Source of the DNA: AC-32 sp963716865
GTDB taxonomy: Bacteria; Actinomycetota; Thermoleophilia; Gaiellales; Gaiellaceae
Assembly (NCBI GenBank): GCA_963716865.1
Contig: CAVQUF010000005.1
Coordinates: 434,001-498,000 of the forward strand
Length of the DNA stretch: 64,000 nt
Direction of reading: 5' to 3'
Below are positions 39,260 to 46,923 of this stretch, piece by piece; positions within the stretch are counted from its first letter, which is position 1, and each line of letters opens with the position of its first letter. A model generated the notes under the pieces. The model was not told where the DNA came from and did no database searches. It saw nothing but the letters and a program-made list of their open reading frames with translations. The position numbers and the translations under genes are program-made.

Positions 39260-39744
39260 CCCGCCGCCTTGAGCAGAGGCGGCGCGAGCGCGTGGCAGAT
39301 GGCGACCGCGAGAGCATCGGAGGCGTGGTGCGGCGACGGAGGGGACCGCATCCCGAGGATCGCCGCGACCATCCGCTGCACCTGCGCCTTCTCCGCGCGA
39401 CCGTAGCCACAGACGGCCTGTTTCACGTGCGCGGGCGCGTACTCAGCGCACTCGACGCCGAGCGCCGCGGCAGCGACGAGCACGGCGCCCCGGGCCTGGC
39501 CGACGGAGAGCGCGGTACGGGCGTCGGCGCCGACGAAGGACTCCTCGAGCACGACGGCCTCCGGCCCGTGCGCCTCCAGCAGCTCGGTGACGCCGTCGAA
39601 GATCGTCTTCAGGCGCAGCTCGGGGCGCTCCCGGGCAGCTGTTTGCCACCACCCGTGGTCGACCGCCCTGAGGCGGCCGGCGTCGTCGTTGACGATGCCG
39701 TAACCGCACGCTGCAGTGCCCGGATCGATTCCGAGGACCTTCAC
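39256..39744 (-). CDS. ruvC: Holliday junction resolvase RuvC
   Basis: The 162-residue RNase H-fold nuclease has VLGIDPGTAACGYGIV (first Asp), VLEESFVGADARTALSVGQARGAVL (Glu pair), APAHVKQAVCGYGRAEKAQVQRMV and the last carboxylates SPHHASDALAVAICHA. It cleaves Holliday junctions at symmetric sites. The GTG at 39744 has TAAGGT (39751-39756 on this strand) with its first T 12 nt upstream, a leaderless promoter for the ruvCAB operon. Confidence 0.95.
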   Translation of the reverse strand: MKVLGIDPGTAACGYGIVNDDAGRLRAVDHGWWQTAARERPELRLKTIFDGVTELLEAHGPEAVVLEESFVGADARTALSVGQARGAVLVAAAALGVECAEYAPAHVKQAVCGYGRAEKAQVQRMVAAILGMRSPPSPHHASDALAVAICHALAPPLLKAAG

Positions 39745-39792
39745 GGCGCCACCTTAGGGATCGGACCGGATGTTCCTCTGTTCGCCCAAAGG

Positions 39793-39872
39793 CGGATAGC
39801 CCTCGCGCGGGTGATGCCCCAGCGCGCCCGTCCGGCCGATTGAACGGATAGCCGCACGTCCGCCCAGAGGAG
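39793..39872 (+). promoter_or_regulatory. leader of the secreted-protein gene with a repeated CGGATAGCC and an AGGAG site
   Basis: CGGATAGCC occurs at 39793-39801 and 39845-39853, 52 bp apart, and an AGAGGAGCACGA stretch precedes the ATG at 39878. The repeats could bind a regulator. The remaining 39745-39792 holds only the ruvC promoter. Confidence 0.3.
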
Positions 39873-39877
39873 CACGA

Positions 39878-40618
39878 ATGCCGCCGGACCGCCCGTTTCG
39901 CTTCGCCCGACTCGTCACGTTCGCAGCAGCCGTGGCCGTGCTTGCGCTCGGCAGCGCTGAGCCGGCAGCCGCCGCGCCGACCGTGAAGCTGCTGACACCC
40001 ACGGACGGCTCGACGGTCCTGCTCAAGCCCGGAGCGACCATCACGTATCGCTGGCTGGTGATCTGGCCGGACGCGCCGAAGCAGGGAACCGTCACGACCT
40101 ACTGGCAGCTCTCGAGCGACCGCAGCTTCGGCCCCCCGCAGATGGTCGGCATCGAGGGCCACAGTTGCTCCGTCCAGGACTACGGCTGCTGGACGACGTG
40201 GACTCCGTCGCAGGCCTACGGACCGCCGTACGGGAAGACGTTCTACTGGCGCGTGAAGTTCAACGGCGCGGTCAGCGCAGTCGGGTCGTTCACCGTCAAG
40301 CTCGCCCCCGATCTCATCAGGCCCAGAGTTCGCGCCTACGGCGGCAAGGCCCGGCGCGGGACGACCGCGCACTTCACGGCGCGGGTCGCCGACGATCGCG
40401 GCGCGGTCAGGTATCGCGCCACGCTCGAATGGCACGGCTTCCCCGTCCTCGCGCGATCGTTCCCCTTCGTCGAGACCACCTGGACGAGACCGCTGGGCTT
40501 CTGGAGCAAGCGCCGCCTGCCGATGAGCATGCGCGCCGGCCGCTACCAGTTCTGCGTGAAGGCCTGGGACCGGGCCGGCAACCACGCGCGCAGCTGCGCC
40601 CCGTACCGGATTCGCTGA
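39878..40618 (+). CDS. secreted beta-sandwich protein
   Basis: The 246-residue protein has a signal peptide (basic start, VTFAAAVAVLALGSAEPAAAAP, likely cleavage after AAAA) and two Ig/fibronectin-like domains (SDGSTVLLKP-type start ITYRWLVIWPD, then GTTAHFTARVADDRGAVRYRATLEWHG ... YQFCVKAWDRAGNHARSC). Two Cys pairs look able to form disulfides. No catalytic motif is visible; it may be a surface or matrix protein. It has a leadered start with AGGAG. Confidence 0.75.
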   Translation: MPPDRPFRFARLVTFAAAVAVLALGSAEPAAAAPTVKLLTPTDGSTVLLKPGATITYRWLVIWPDAPKQGTVTTYWQLSSDRSFGPPQMVGIEGHSCSVQDYGCWTTWTPSQAYGPPYGKTFYWRVKFNGAVSAVGSFTVKLAPDLIRPRVRAYGGKARRGTTAHFTARVADDRGAVRYRATLEWHGFPVLARSFPFVETTWTRPLGFWSKRRLPMSMRAGRYQFCVKAWDRAGNHARSCAPYRIR

Positions 40619-40713
40619 GCGCCGCACCGCGCAGGGCCGCATCTCAGCGGTAGTCAGGTCGAGGGCATCAGTTCGCCGTGGTGGCGCCGCACGTTGGCAC
40701 GAAGACCGGCCTG

Positions 40714-40790
40714 GGCGGCTCCTGAAACGTGCGAAGCGCGCCGACGCGCGCAAGGAGGGGCTGAACGCGGGAACCAGGGGTTCCCCCGTT
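40714..40790. repeat. 77-bp dispersed structured element, copy A
   Basis: It begins GGCGGCTCCTGA and ends with GGGAACCAGGGGTTCCC, a hairpin, then CCGTT. A CAAGGAGGGG block lies in the middle, and a GCGCG/CGCGC hairpin before it. A hand alignment with copy B (48589-48665), of identical length, matches about 59 of 77 positions. It lies between the secreted-protein gene and the yebC stop. The rest of 40619-40713 holds nothing recognisable. Confidence 0.65.
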
Positions 40791-41541
40791 ACAAGACGGC
40801 TTCCATCACGCGCTCGGGGATGTCGAAGTTGGCGTAGACCTCCTGGACGTCGTCGTTCTCCTCGAGCGCGTCGATGAGGCGCAGCGTCATCCGGGCCGCG
40901 CTCTCGTCGTCGAGGCTGATCGTCGTCTTGGGCACCATCGTCAGCTCCGAGGAGTCGGCCGCGATCCCTGCTTCCTCGATCGCCTCGCGGACCGCGGTGA
41001 GGTCCTCGGGCGCGGCGGTCACTCGGAAGCTCGAGCCGTCGCGCTCGACGTCCTCGGCGCCGCCGTCGGCGGCCGCGAGCGTCAACTCGTCCTCGTCGAC
41101 GCCTTCCGCCTCGACCAGGATTACCCCTCGGCGCTCGAACAGCCACGCGACGGCGCCCGTCCCGCCCAGGTTGCCCTCGTGCTTGGCGAACGCCGCGCGC
41201 ACGTCGGCCGCCGTGCGGTTGCGGTTGTCGGTGAGCGCCTCCACGAGCACGGCCACGCCGTCCGGCCCGTAGCCCTCGTACACGACCTGCTCGAAGCTCT
41301 CCGCGTCCGCGTCGGCCCCGGAGCCGCGCGCGATCGCCCGCTCGATGTTCTCCTTCGGCATCGAGTAGGAGCGCGCCTTCTCGATCGCGTTGGCGAGCGC
41401 GAGGTTGGAAGCCGGGTCGGGGCCACCCTCGCGTGCGGCCACGATCAGCGCGCGCGAGAGCTTGGAGAAGAGCTTGCCGCGCTTCGCGTCGGCGGCGCCC
41501 TTCTTGTGCTTGATCGAGCTCCACTTGCTATGCCCCGACAT
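40789..41541 (-). CDS. yebC: YebC/PmpR (TACO1-like) regulatory protein
   Basis: The 250-residue protein starts MSGHSKWSSIKHKKGAADAKRGKLFSKLSRALIVAAREG, the family signature, followed by ALANAIEKARSYSMPKENIERAI, VYEGYGPDGVAVLVEALTDNRNRTAADVRAAFAKHEGNLG and the C-terminal acidic domain. YebC-type proteins bind DNA or ribosomes; recent work assigns some to translation of proline tracts. Its ATG lies 14 nt inside the pdxT gene, so both are coupled with pdxS. Confidence 0.95.
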   Translation of the reverse strand: MSGHSKWSSIKHKKGAADAKRGKLFSKLSRALIVAAREGGPDPASNLALANAIEKARSYSMPKENIERAIARGSGADADAESFEQVVYEGYGPDGVAVLVEALTDNRNRTAADVRAAFAKHEGNLGGTGAVAWLFERRGVILVEAEGVDEDELTLAAADGGAEDVERDGSSFRVTAAPEDLTAVREAIEEAGIAADSSELTMVPKTTISLDDESAARMTLRLIDALEENDDVQEVYANFDIPERVMEAVL

Positions 41542-42094
41542 GCATCTCCTCCCGGACGAGGTCGAGAAACCGCTCGTGGACGCGGGTGTCGTCGGTCAGC
41601 TCGGGATGGAACGACGCGACCATCATCCGGCCCTGGCGCAGCAGCACCGGCTCGCCGTCGAGCTCGGCGAGCACCTCGACGCCGGGCCCGGCGCCGACCA
41701 CGCGCGGCGCGCGGATGAACACCCCGTGCAGGGGCCGCTCGTCGCCGGCGAGCGCGAGGTCGGCCTCGAAGCTCGCGACCTGCCGGCCGTAGGCGTTGCG
41801 GTCGACCTCGAGGTCGAGCAGGCCGAGATGCCGTCGGTCGAGCAGGATCATCCCCGCGCAGGTGCCGAAGAGCGGGCGCTCGAAGCCGCGGATCGCCTCC
41901 TCGAGCCCGTAGAGCCGGACGAGCCGCATGATCGCCGTCGACTCGCCGCCCGGGATCACGAGCCCGTCGAGCTCCTCGAGCTGCTCCGGCTTCCGGACCT
42001 CGACCGGCGAGGCGCCGAGCCGTCGCAGCATCGCGGCGTGCTCGCGCACGTTTCCCTGCACCGCGAGAATTCCTATTCTCGGCGCGTCGCTCAT
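41528..42094 (-). CDS. pdxT: pyridoxal 5'-phosphate synthase glutaminase subunit PdxT
   Basis: The 188-residue class I glutamine amidotransferase has GILAVQGNVREHAAML, LVIPGGESTAIMRL, the nucleophile PLFGTCAGMILL, VASFEADL and the catalytic His/Glu in MMVASFHPELTDDTRVHE. It gives ammonia to PdxS. ATG 42094 is chosen because the family start IGILAVQG follows at once; the frame is open upstream. It is 10 bp after pdxS and overlaps yebC. Confidence 0.95.
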   Translation of the reverse strand: MSDAPRIGILAVQGNVREHAAMLRRLGASPVEVRKPEQLEELDGLVIPGGESTAIMRLVRLYGLEEAIRGFERPLFGTCAGMILLDRRHLGLLDLEVDRNAYGRQVASFEADLALAGDERPLHGVFIRAPRVVGAGPGVEVLAELDGEPVLLRQGRMMVASFHPELTDDTRVHERFLDLVREEMHVGA

Positions 42095-42104
42095 GCGCCC
42101 GCGG

Positions 42105-42989
42105 CTACCAGCCGCGCGTCTCGAGCAGCTCGTCCGGGGAGAGGGAGGCGGCCGAGAGGCCGACCATCGCGTCGCCGAGGCCGCGCGAGACACGGCCGAG
42201 GATCTCCGGGTCGCGGAAGTGCGTGGTCGCCTCGACGATCGCCTTCGCGCGGGTCGATGGGTCGCCTGACTTGAAGATCCCCGAGCCGACGAAGACGCCG
42301 TCGGCGCCGAGCTGCATGCAGAGCGCCGCGTCGGCGGGCGTGGCGATTCCCCCGGCCGTGAACGTCACGACCGGCAGGCGGCCGTGCTCGGCGACCCACT
42401 TGACGAGCTCCAGCGGCGCGCGCAGCTCCTTCGCCTCGGCGTAGAGCTCCTCCTCCCGCAGCGCGCCGAGCCTGCGAATGTGGCCGAAGACCGAGCGCAT
42501 GTGCGTCACCGCGTTGACGATGTCGCCGGTGCCGGCTTCGCCCTTCGTGCGGATCATCGCGGCGCCCTCGGAGATCCGGCGCAGCGCCTCGCCGAGGTTC
42601 GTGCAGCCGCAGACGAACGGGACGGTGAACGTCCACTTGTCCACGTGGTGCTGCACGTCGGCGGGCGTCAGCACCTCGCTCTCGTCGACGTAGTCGACCT
42701 CGAGCGCCTCCAGGATCTGCGCCTCGACGAAATGGCCGATGCGGCACTTCGCCATCACCGGGATCGTGACGGCCTCCTGGATCTCGACGATCTTGTCCGG
42801 GTCGGCCATGCGTGCGACGCCGCCCTCGGCGCGGATGTCGGCCGGGACGCGCTCAAGCGCCATCACCGCTACGGCGCCCGCGTCCTCGCCGATTCGGGCC
42901 TGCTCGGCGGTCGTCACGTCCATGATCACCCCGCCCTTCAGCATCTCGGCGAGGCCCGACTTGACCCGCATCGTTCCGGTCTCGGCCAT
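42105..42989 (-). CDS. pdxS: pyridoxal 5'-phosphate synthase lyase subunit PdxS
   Basis: The 294-residue TIM-barrel protein has GLAEMLKGGVIMDVTTAEQARIGEDAGAVAVMALERVPADIRAEGGVARM, the catalytic Lys segment IPVMAKCRIGHFVEAQIL and IRTKGEAGTGDIVNAVTHMR, and FTAGGIATPADAALCMQLGADGVFVGSGIFKS. It makes PLP from ribose 5-phosphate, glyceraldehyde 3-phosphate and ammonia. The ATG at 42989 has AGGAGG just upstream and TAGAAT beyond it. Confidence 0.97.
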   Translation of the reverse strand: MAETGTMRVKSGLAEMLKGGVIMDVTTAEQARIGEDAGAVAVMALERVPADIRAEGGVARMADPDKIVEIQEAVTIPVMAKCRIGHFVEAQILEALEVDYVDESEVLTPADVQHHVDKWTFTVPFVCGCTNLGEALRRISEGAAMIRTKGEAGTGDIVNAVTHMRSVFGHIRRLGALREEELYAEAKELRAPLELVKWVAEHGRLPVVTFTAGGIATPADAALCMQLGADGVFVGSGIFKSGDPSTRAKAIVEATTHFRDPEILGRVSRGLGDAMVGLSAASLSPDELLETRGW

Positions 42990-43052
42990 CCTCCTGATTC
43001 TAGCCGCGCCACGGGTCTTGACATCTACGCCCATGGTGAGAGCCTTGTACCC

Positions 43053-45371
43053 GTGGTCGCCGTCCCCACGAAGGAGCTCCGCCTGGCGCTGGTGTGCTAC
43101 GGAGGGTCCTCGCTCGCCGTCTACATGCACGGCATCACGAAGGAGCTGAACCGGCTCGTCAAGGCCTCCGCGTCGCTGGAGGCGGGGAATGGCGACAACG
43201 GCTCGGCCAGCGAGCGCACCTACGCCCGTCTGCTCGAGGAGCTGGCCCAGCGGAACAGCGAGCACCTCCGGACGCGTGTGGTCGTGGACGTCATCGCCGG
43301 AACGTCCGCGGGCGGCATCAACGGCGTGTGCCTGGCCAAGGCGCTGGCGCACAACCTCTCCCAGGACGGCTTCCGCGACGTCTGGTTCGACCACGGCGAC
43401 ATCGACGGCCTGCTCGCGGCCCCGCGCTGGGTGCCGACGCGGCCGCTGAAGTTCGCGTGGGTCGCCGCACGGGCGCTGAAGCAGGCGCCGCTGAGGGGTG
43501 ACCTGATGGCCCGCTGGATCTACGACGCGTTCAAGCAGATGGACGAGACAGGCTCGAGCCCGAAGACGCTGACGACGCTGATGCCCGACCGGCACAAGCT
43601 CGAGCTGTTCGTGACCGCGACCGACTTCTTCGGCTACAGCCGTCAGGTGCCCTACGCGGACCCGAACCCGATCCACGACACGCGCCATCGCCACGTGCTG
43701 ACGTTCCGCTACGGCGGCGACGACCACGACGATGACTTCGACCTCGCGTCGAACGGCGCGCTCACGTTCGCAGCGCGCACGACCTCGTGCATCCCCGGAG
43801 CATTCCCGCCCGTCAGCTTCGAGTCGCTCCAGGAGTGGCTCGGCGCCGATCGTCCCGTCGACTTCGACGAGCTCGCGCAGCGGTTCTTCCCACAGTACGA
43901 GCTCGCGAAGTTCCCGCCGTCCTGGACGTGGTTCGTCGACGGCGGCGTGCTCGACAACAAGCCGTTCGGCCCGGCGATCGAGGCGATCCGTGAGCGCCCG
44001 GCAGACCTCCAGGTCGACCGGCGCCTCCTCTACCTGGAGCCCGACCCCGGGCTCGGCCTCAGCCCGACCCACCGCCTGCCGCCCTCGACGCTGTCCGCGG
44101 CGCTCGGGGGCCTGACCGGGCTGCCGAGGGCTGAGCCGATCCTCGACGACCTGGTCGAGGTCGGCGCGCTGAACGAGCGGGTCCGGCGGATCAAGGACAT
44201 CGTCGAGACGAGCTGGGACACGGTCGAGGAGCAGGTCCGGCAGATCGCCGGAGCGCTGCCCGCGATCCCGAAGAATGCCGCCGATCCCAAGCTCACCGAG
44301 ATCCGGACGAAGACGGCCGAGGAGGCGCGCCGCAGCGCCGGCTTCAGCTACGCGACGTACGTCCGGCTCAAGATCAGCGGGGTCGTCGACCGCTACGCGG
44401 AGACCGCCTGCACCGTCTGCGGCTTCCCGCCCGACTCGACGCATGCGCTCCTCACCCGGAGCTCCCTCCGCAGCTGGGCCGAGCAGCGGAAGCTCTTCGA
44501 GCAGTACATGGAGCCGTCCAAGGAGCAGCTCGACTTCCTGCTCGACTTCGACCTCGGGTACGGCGACCGGCGCCTGCGCTTCGTGATCGACGGCCTGAGC
44601 CACCTCTACAAGTCGGCGGGCCAGCCCGGGTATCCGATGCGCGAGCAGATCGACGTGGCCAAGGGCCGGCTCTGGGAAGCCGTGGGCACGCTGCGCGACG
44701 CGATGTCCGGCGCGAGCTTCGACCAGGCGCTCACCAACCAGTTCACGACGTGCTTCTCCGCCGCGGCGATGCGCGAGTTCATGGAGCACAACGGCTTCGA
44801 CCTGCACGCCTTCATGAAGGAGCATCGCGCGCAGCTCGACGCGCTCGAGACCGCGCTGCGCGAGCACCTGAAGAAGCAGCTCTCGGGCTTCACGGCGAAG
44901 CTCTACGGCGGCCTGCTCGAGCTGACGGACGGCTGGAGCGACGCGTGCCGCTGGGACCTGCTCGTGCGGTACCTCGGCTTCCCGTTCTGGGACGTCCTCC
45001 TCTACCCGATCCAGGCGTTGAGCGACGTCGGCGAGCGCGACTTCGTCGAGATCGTGCGGATCAGCCCGCGGGACGCGCACCGGATCACGCTCCCGGGCGA
45101 CGAGAAGCAGAAGAAGCTGATCGGCGCGCAGAAGGGCCACTTCGGCGCCTTCCTCAGCCGCCGGGGGCGCGAGCAGGACTACCTCTGGGGCCGCCTGGAC
45201 GGCGCGGAGCGGTTCATCGGGATCCTGCTCGACGGCGCGCCCGAGGCGGACGTGAAGCGCTGGTGCAACGAGGCGTTCCGCGCCATCCTCGAGGAGGACG
45301 AGAAGGCCGTGCCACTTGCGTCCGAGGTCGTCGGGCGCGTGCGCGAGACGATCGGCCCCGGGCTTTCGTGA
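43053..45371 (+). CDS. patatin-like phospholipase, long form (772 aa)
   Basis: The 772-residue protein starts ELRLALVCYGGSSLAVYMHGI (oxyanion-type Gly run), has the nucleophile elbow VIAGTSAGGINGV (Ser85 in GTSAGG) and the catalytic Asp in FVDGGVLDNKPFG (about residue 296), so the Ser-Asp dyad of patatin phospholipase A is complete. About 450 residues of helical C-terminus follow, including an unusual pair in ACTVCGFPPD. This size resembles the patatin-like proteins with a C-terminal DUF3376-type region, recalled from memory. GTG 43053 is chosen as the frame's first sensible start. The stop overlaps the GTG of a membrane protein, so the two are co-translated. Confidence 0.88.
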   Translation: MVAVPTKELRLALVCYGGSSLAVYMHGITKELNRLVKASASLEAGNGDNGSASERTYARLLEELAQRNSEHLRTRVVVDVIAGTSAGGINGVCLAKALAHNLSQDGFRDVWFDHGDIDGLLAAPRWVPTRPLKFAWVAARALKQAPLRGDLMARWIYDAFKQMDETGSSPKTLTTLMPDRHKLELFVTATDFFGYSRQVPYADPNPIHDTRHRHVLTFRYGGDDHDDDFDLASNGALTFAARTTSCIPGAFPPVSFESLQEWLGADRPVDFDELAQRFFPQYELAKFPPSWTWFVDGGVLDNKPFGPAIEAIRERPADLQVDRRLLYLEPDPGLGLSPTHRLPPSTLSAALGGLTGLPRAEPILDDLVEVGALNERVRRIKDIVETSWDTVEEQVRQIAGALPAIPKNAADPKLTEIRTKTAEEARRSAGFSYATYVRLKISGVVDRYAETACTVCGFPPDSTHALLTRSSLRSWAEQRKLFEQYMEPSKEQLDFLLDFDLGYGDRRLRFVIDGLSHLYKSAGQPGYPMREQIDVAKGRLWEAVGTLRDAMSGASFDQALTNQFTTCFSAAAMREFMEHNGFDLHAFMKEHRAQLDALETALREHLKKQLSGFTAKLYGGLLELTDGWSDACRWDLLVRYLGFPFWDVLLYPIQALSDVGERDFVEIVRISPRDAHRITLPGDEKQKKLIGAQKGHFGAFLSRRGREQDYLWGRLDGAERFIGILLDGAPEADVKRWCNEAFRAILEEDEKAVPLASEVVGRVRETIGPGLS

Positions 45372-46480
45372 ACGCGGTTGGCGCGACTTCGGTCGGGGCC
45401 TCGAGGACGCGGGGCCTCCGGGGACTCCTTCGCCGTCGGGAGCCGGCGCCCGACGCGTCGTTCCCCGAGCTGGTCTGGGTGCACCATCTCCGCCAGCAGG
45501 AGCTGCACAAGGCCCACCAGGAACCGTACGAGGGGCCTGCAGAGCTGCGCTACCAGGAGTTCAAGGCGCGGTTCGAGGCCGAGAACGGCAAGATCGTGAG
45601 CGCCTACTGGTGCGACGACGAGGCCTCCGCCGTCGCGCTGACGATCAAGCGGCGCCCGATGATCCTGCCGGACGTCGTCCAGCTGCACTGGGCCACGAAC
45701 TGGTCGACCAAGGACAAGCCGAAGCTGATGGCGCTGCTCTACCGATGCGAGAGCCTCTCCGTCCGCGTGCACGAGGTGCTTCGGGACACGAGCCAGCGGC
45801 TGGCGATGCAGGCGCTCTTCACGCTGATCAGCTTCATCCTCGCGTTCGCCGAGACCGACCGGGCGCAGGACAGCCGGGCAGTCGGCGAGATCGATCGCAC
45901 CACCCGCGAGCAGCTGAAGACGATCGAGTCGTACTACCGCAAGGCCGCGGTGCGCTCCGGCCAGATCGTCTACGTCGCCGGGATGCTGCTGGGGATGCTC
46001 CCCGTGGCGATCCTGATCCTGCTGGCGATCGTGCTCAGGTTCACGGCCAGCCCCGACGCCCCGGCCCGGATCGCGCTCCTCTGCTTCGCGGCGGGCGCCG
46101 TCGGCGCGCTCGTGAGCGTGATGTCGCGCATGACCTCCAACAAGGTCACCGTCGACTGGGAGTTCGGAAAGGACACCTTGCGCACGCTCGGCGCGCTGCG
46201 CCCGTTCGTCGGCGGCGTGTTCGGGCTGATCACGTTCCTGGCGCTCAAGAGCGGCGTGATCGCGCTCGACACGCTCAAGGGCACGAAGGGCGTGGCGTTC
46301 TACATCGTGTTCGCGTTCGCCGCGGGGTTCAGCGAGCGGCTCGCCCAGGACATGCTGCTCAGCTCGACCGTCGGCGCCGCGGCTCCCGGCCAGAAGTCCC
46401 GGGCCAGGCAGGAGGAGGAGACCGCGCCGACGGACGAAGAGGTCATGGACGCGCTGCCGTCCACGACGCCGAACCAGTGA
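45368..46480 (+). CDS. C-terminally four-helix membrane protein coupled to the patatin
   Basis: The product has 370 residues and begins at a GTG overlapping the patatin stop (GTGA). The first 200 residues are soluble and charged (FPELVWVHHLRQQELHKAH..., IVSAYWCDDEASAVALTIKRRPMILP, ALLYRCESLSVRVHEVLRD). Then four membrane helices follow: YVAGMLLGMLPVAILILLAIV, IALLCFAAGAVGALVSVMSR, PFVGGVFGLITFLALKSGVI and FYIVFAFAAGFSERLAQDML. The ending GFSERL is a pattern recalled in assorted bacterial membrane proteins of unknown function. Function is unknown; stop-start overlap suggests a partner or regulator of the patatin. Confidence 0.8.
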   Translation: MNAVGATSVGASRTRGLRGLLRRREPAPDASFPELVWVHHLRQQELHKAHQEPYEGPAELRYQEFKARFEAENGKIVSAYWCDDEASAVALTIKRRPMILPDVVQLHWATNWSTKDKPKLMALLYRCESLSVRVHEVLRDTSQRLAMQALFTLISFILAFAETDRAQDSRAVGEIDRTTREQLKTIESYYRKAAVRSGQIVYVAGMLLGMLPVAILILLAIVLRFTASPDAPARIALLCFAAGAVGALVSVMSRMTSNKVTVDWEFGKDTLRTLGALRPFVGGVFGLITFLALKSGVIALDTLKGTKGVAFYIVFAFAAGFSERLAQDMLLSSTVGAAAPGQKSRARQEEETAPTDEEVMDALPSTTPNQ

Positions 46481-46512
46481 CGCCGCGCCTCGCTCTGCGG
46501 TAGAAGTCCCCC

Positions 46513-46923
46513 GTGGACATCGCCGAGAGCCTGGGCCAGCTCGCCCTGTTCGCCGACCTGACGCCGTCGCAGCTCGAGGCGATCGCCCACACGCACGAGG
46601 AGGACGTCTTCGCCGCGGGCGAGCGCGTGCTCCGCAGGGGGCTGAGCGGGGGCAACTTCTACGTCATCCTCGAGGGCGAAGCCTCGGTCGAGGTCGACGG
46701 CGAGGATCGCCACCAGCTCACGCGCGGCGACTTCTTCGGCGAGATCTCGGCGCTGACCGGCGAGCCGCCCGCGGCGGACGTCGTCGCGGCGACGACGCTC
46801 CGCTGCCTCGTGATCCCGGCCGCGCAGTTCGAGCGTCTGCTGCTCGAGCGGCCGCAGCTCATGCTCCGGCTGCTGCGGATGGAGGCCCGCCGCCTACAGG
46901 GCACGTTGAATTGGCGGCCGTAG
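46513..46923 (+). CDS. cyclic-nucleotide-binding (CRP-type) domain protein
   Basis: The 136-residue single cNMP-binding domain reads LGQLALFADLTPSQLEAIAHTHEEDVFAAGERVLRRGLSGGNFYVILEGEASV, then HQLTRGDFFGEISALTGEPPAADVVAATTLRCLVI. The phosphate-binding cassette FFGEISALTGEPPAADV is close to the GE-(I/L)-A-L consensus, with Pro-Ala in place of the usual Arg-Ala, so binding of cAMP is uncertain. There is no DNA-binding helix. It overlaps the FAD enzyme gene and lies 32 bp after the membrane protein, so it could regulate either. Confidence 0.85.
   Translation: MDIAESLGQLALFADLTPSQLEAIAHTHEEDVFAAGERVLRRGLSGGNFYVILEGEASVEVDGEDRHQLTRGDFFGEISALTGEPPAADVVAATTLRCLVIPAAQFERLLLERPQLMLRLLRMEARRLQGTLNWRP

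Noticed and set aside
42384..45371. 995-residue plus-strand protein including the first 220 residues before 43053
   Set aside because: The upstream part is antisense to pdxS; homology begins at GTG 43053.
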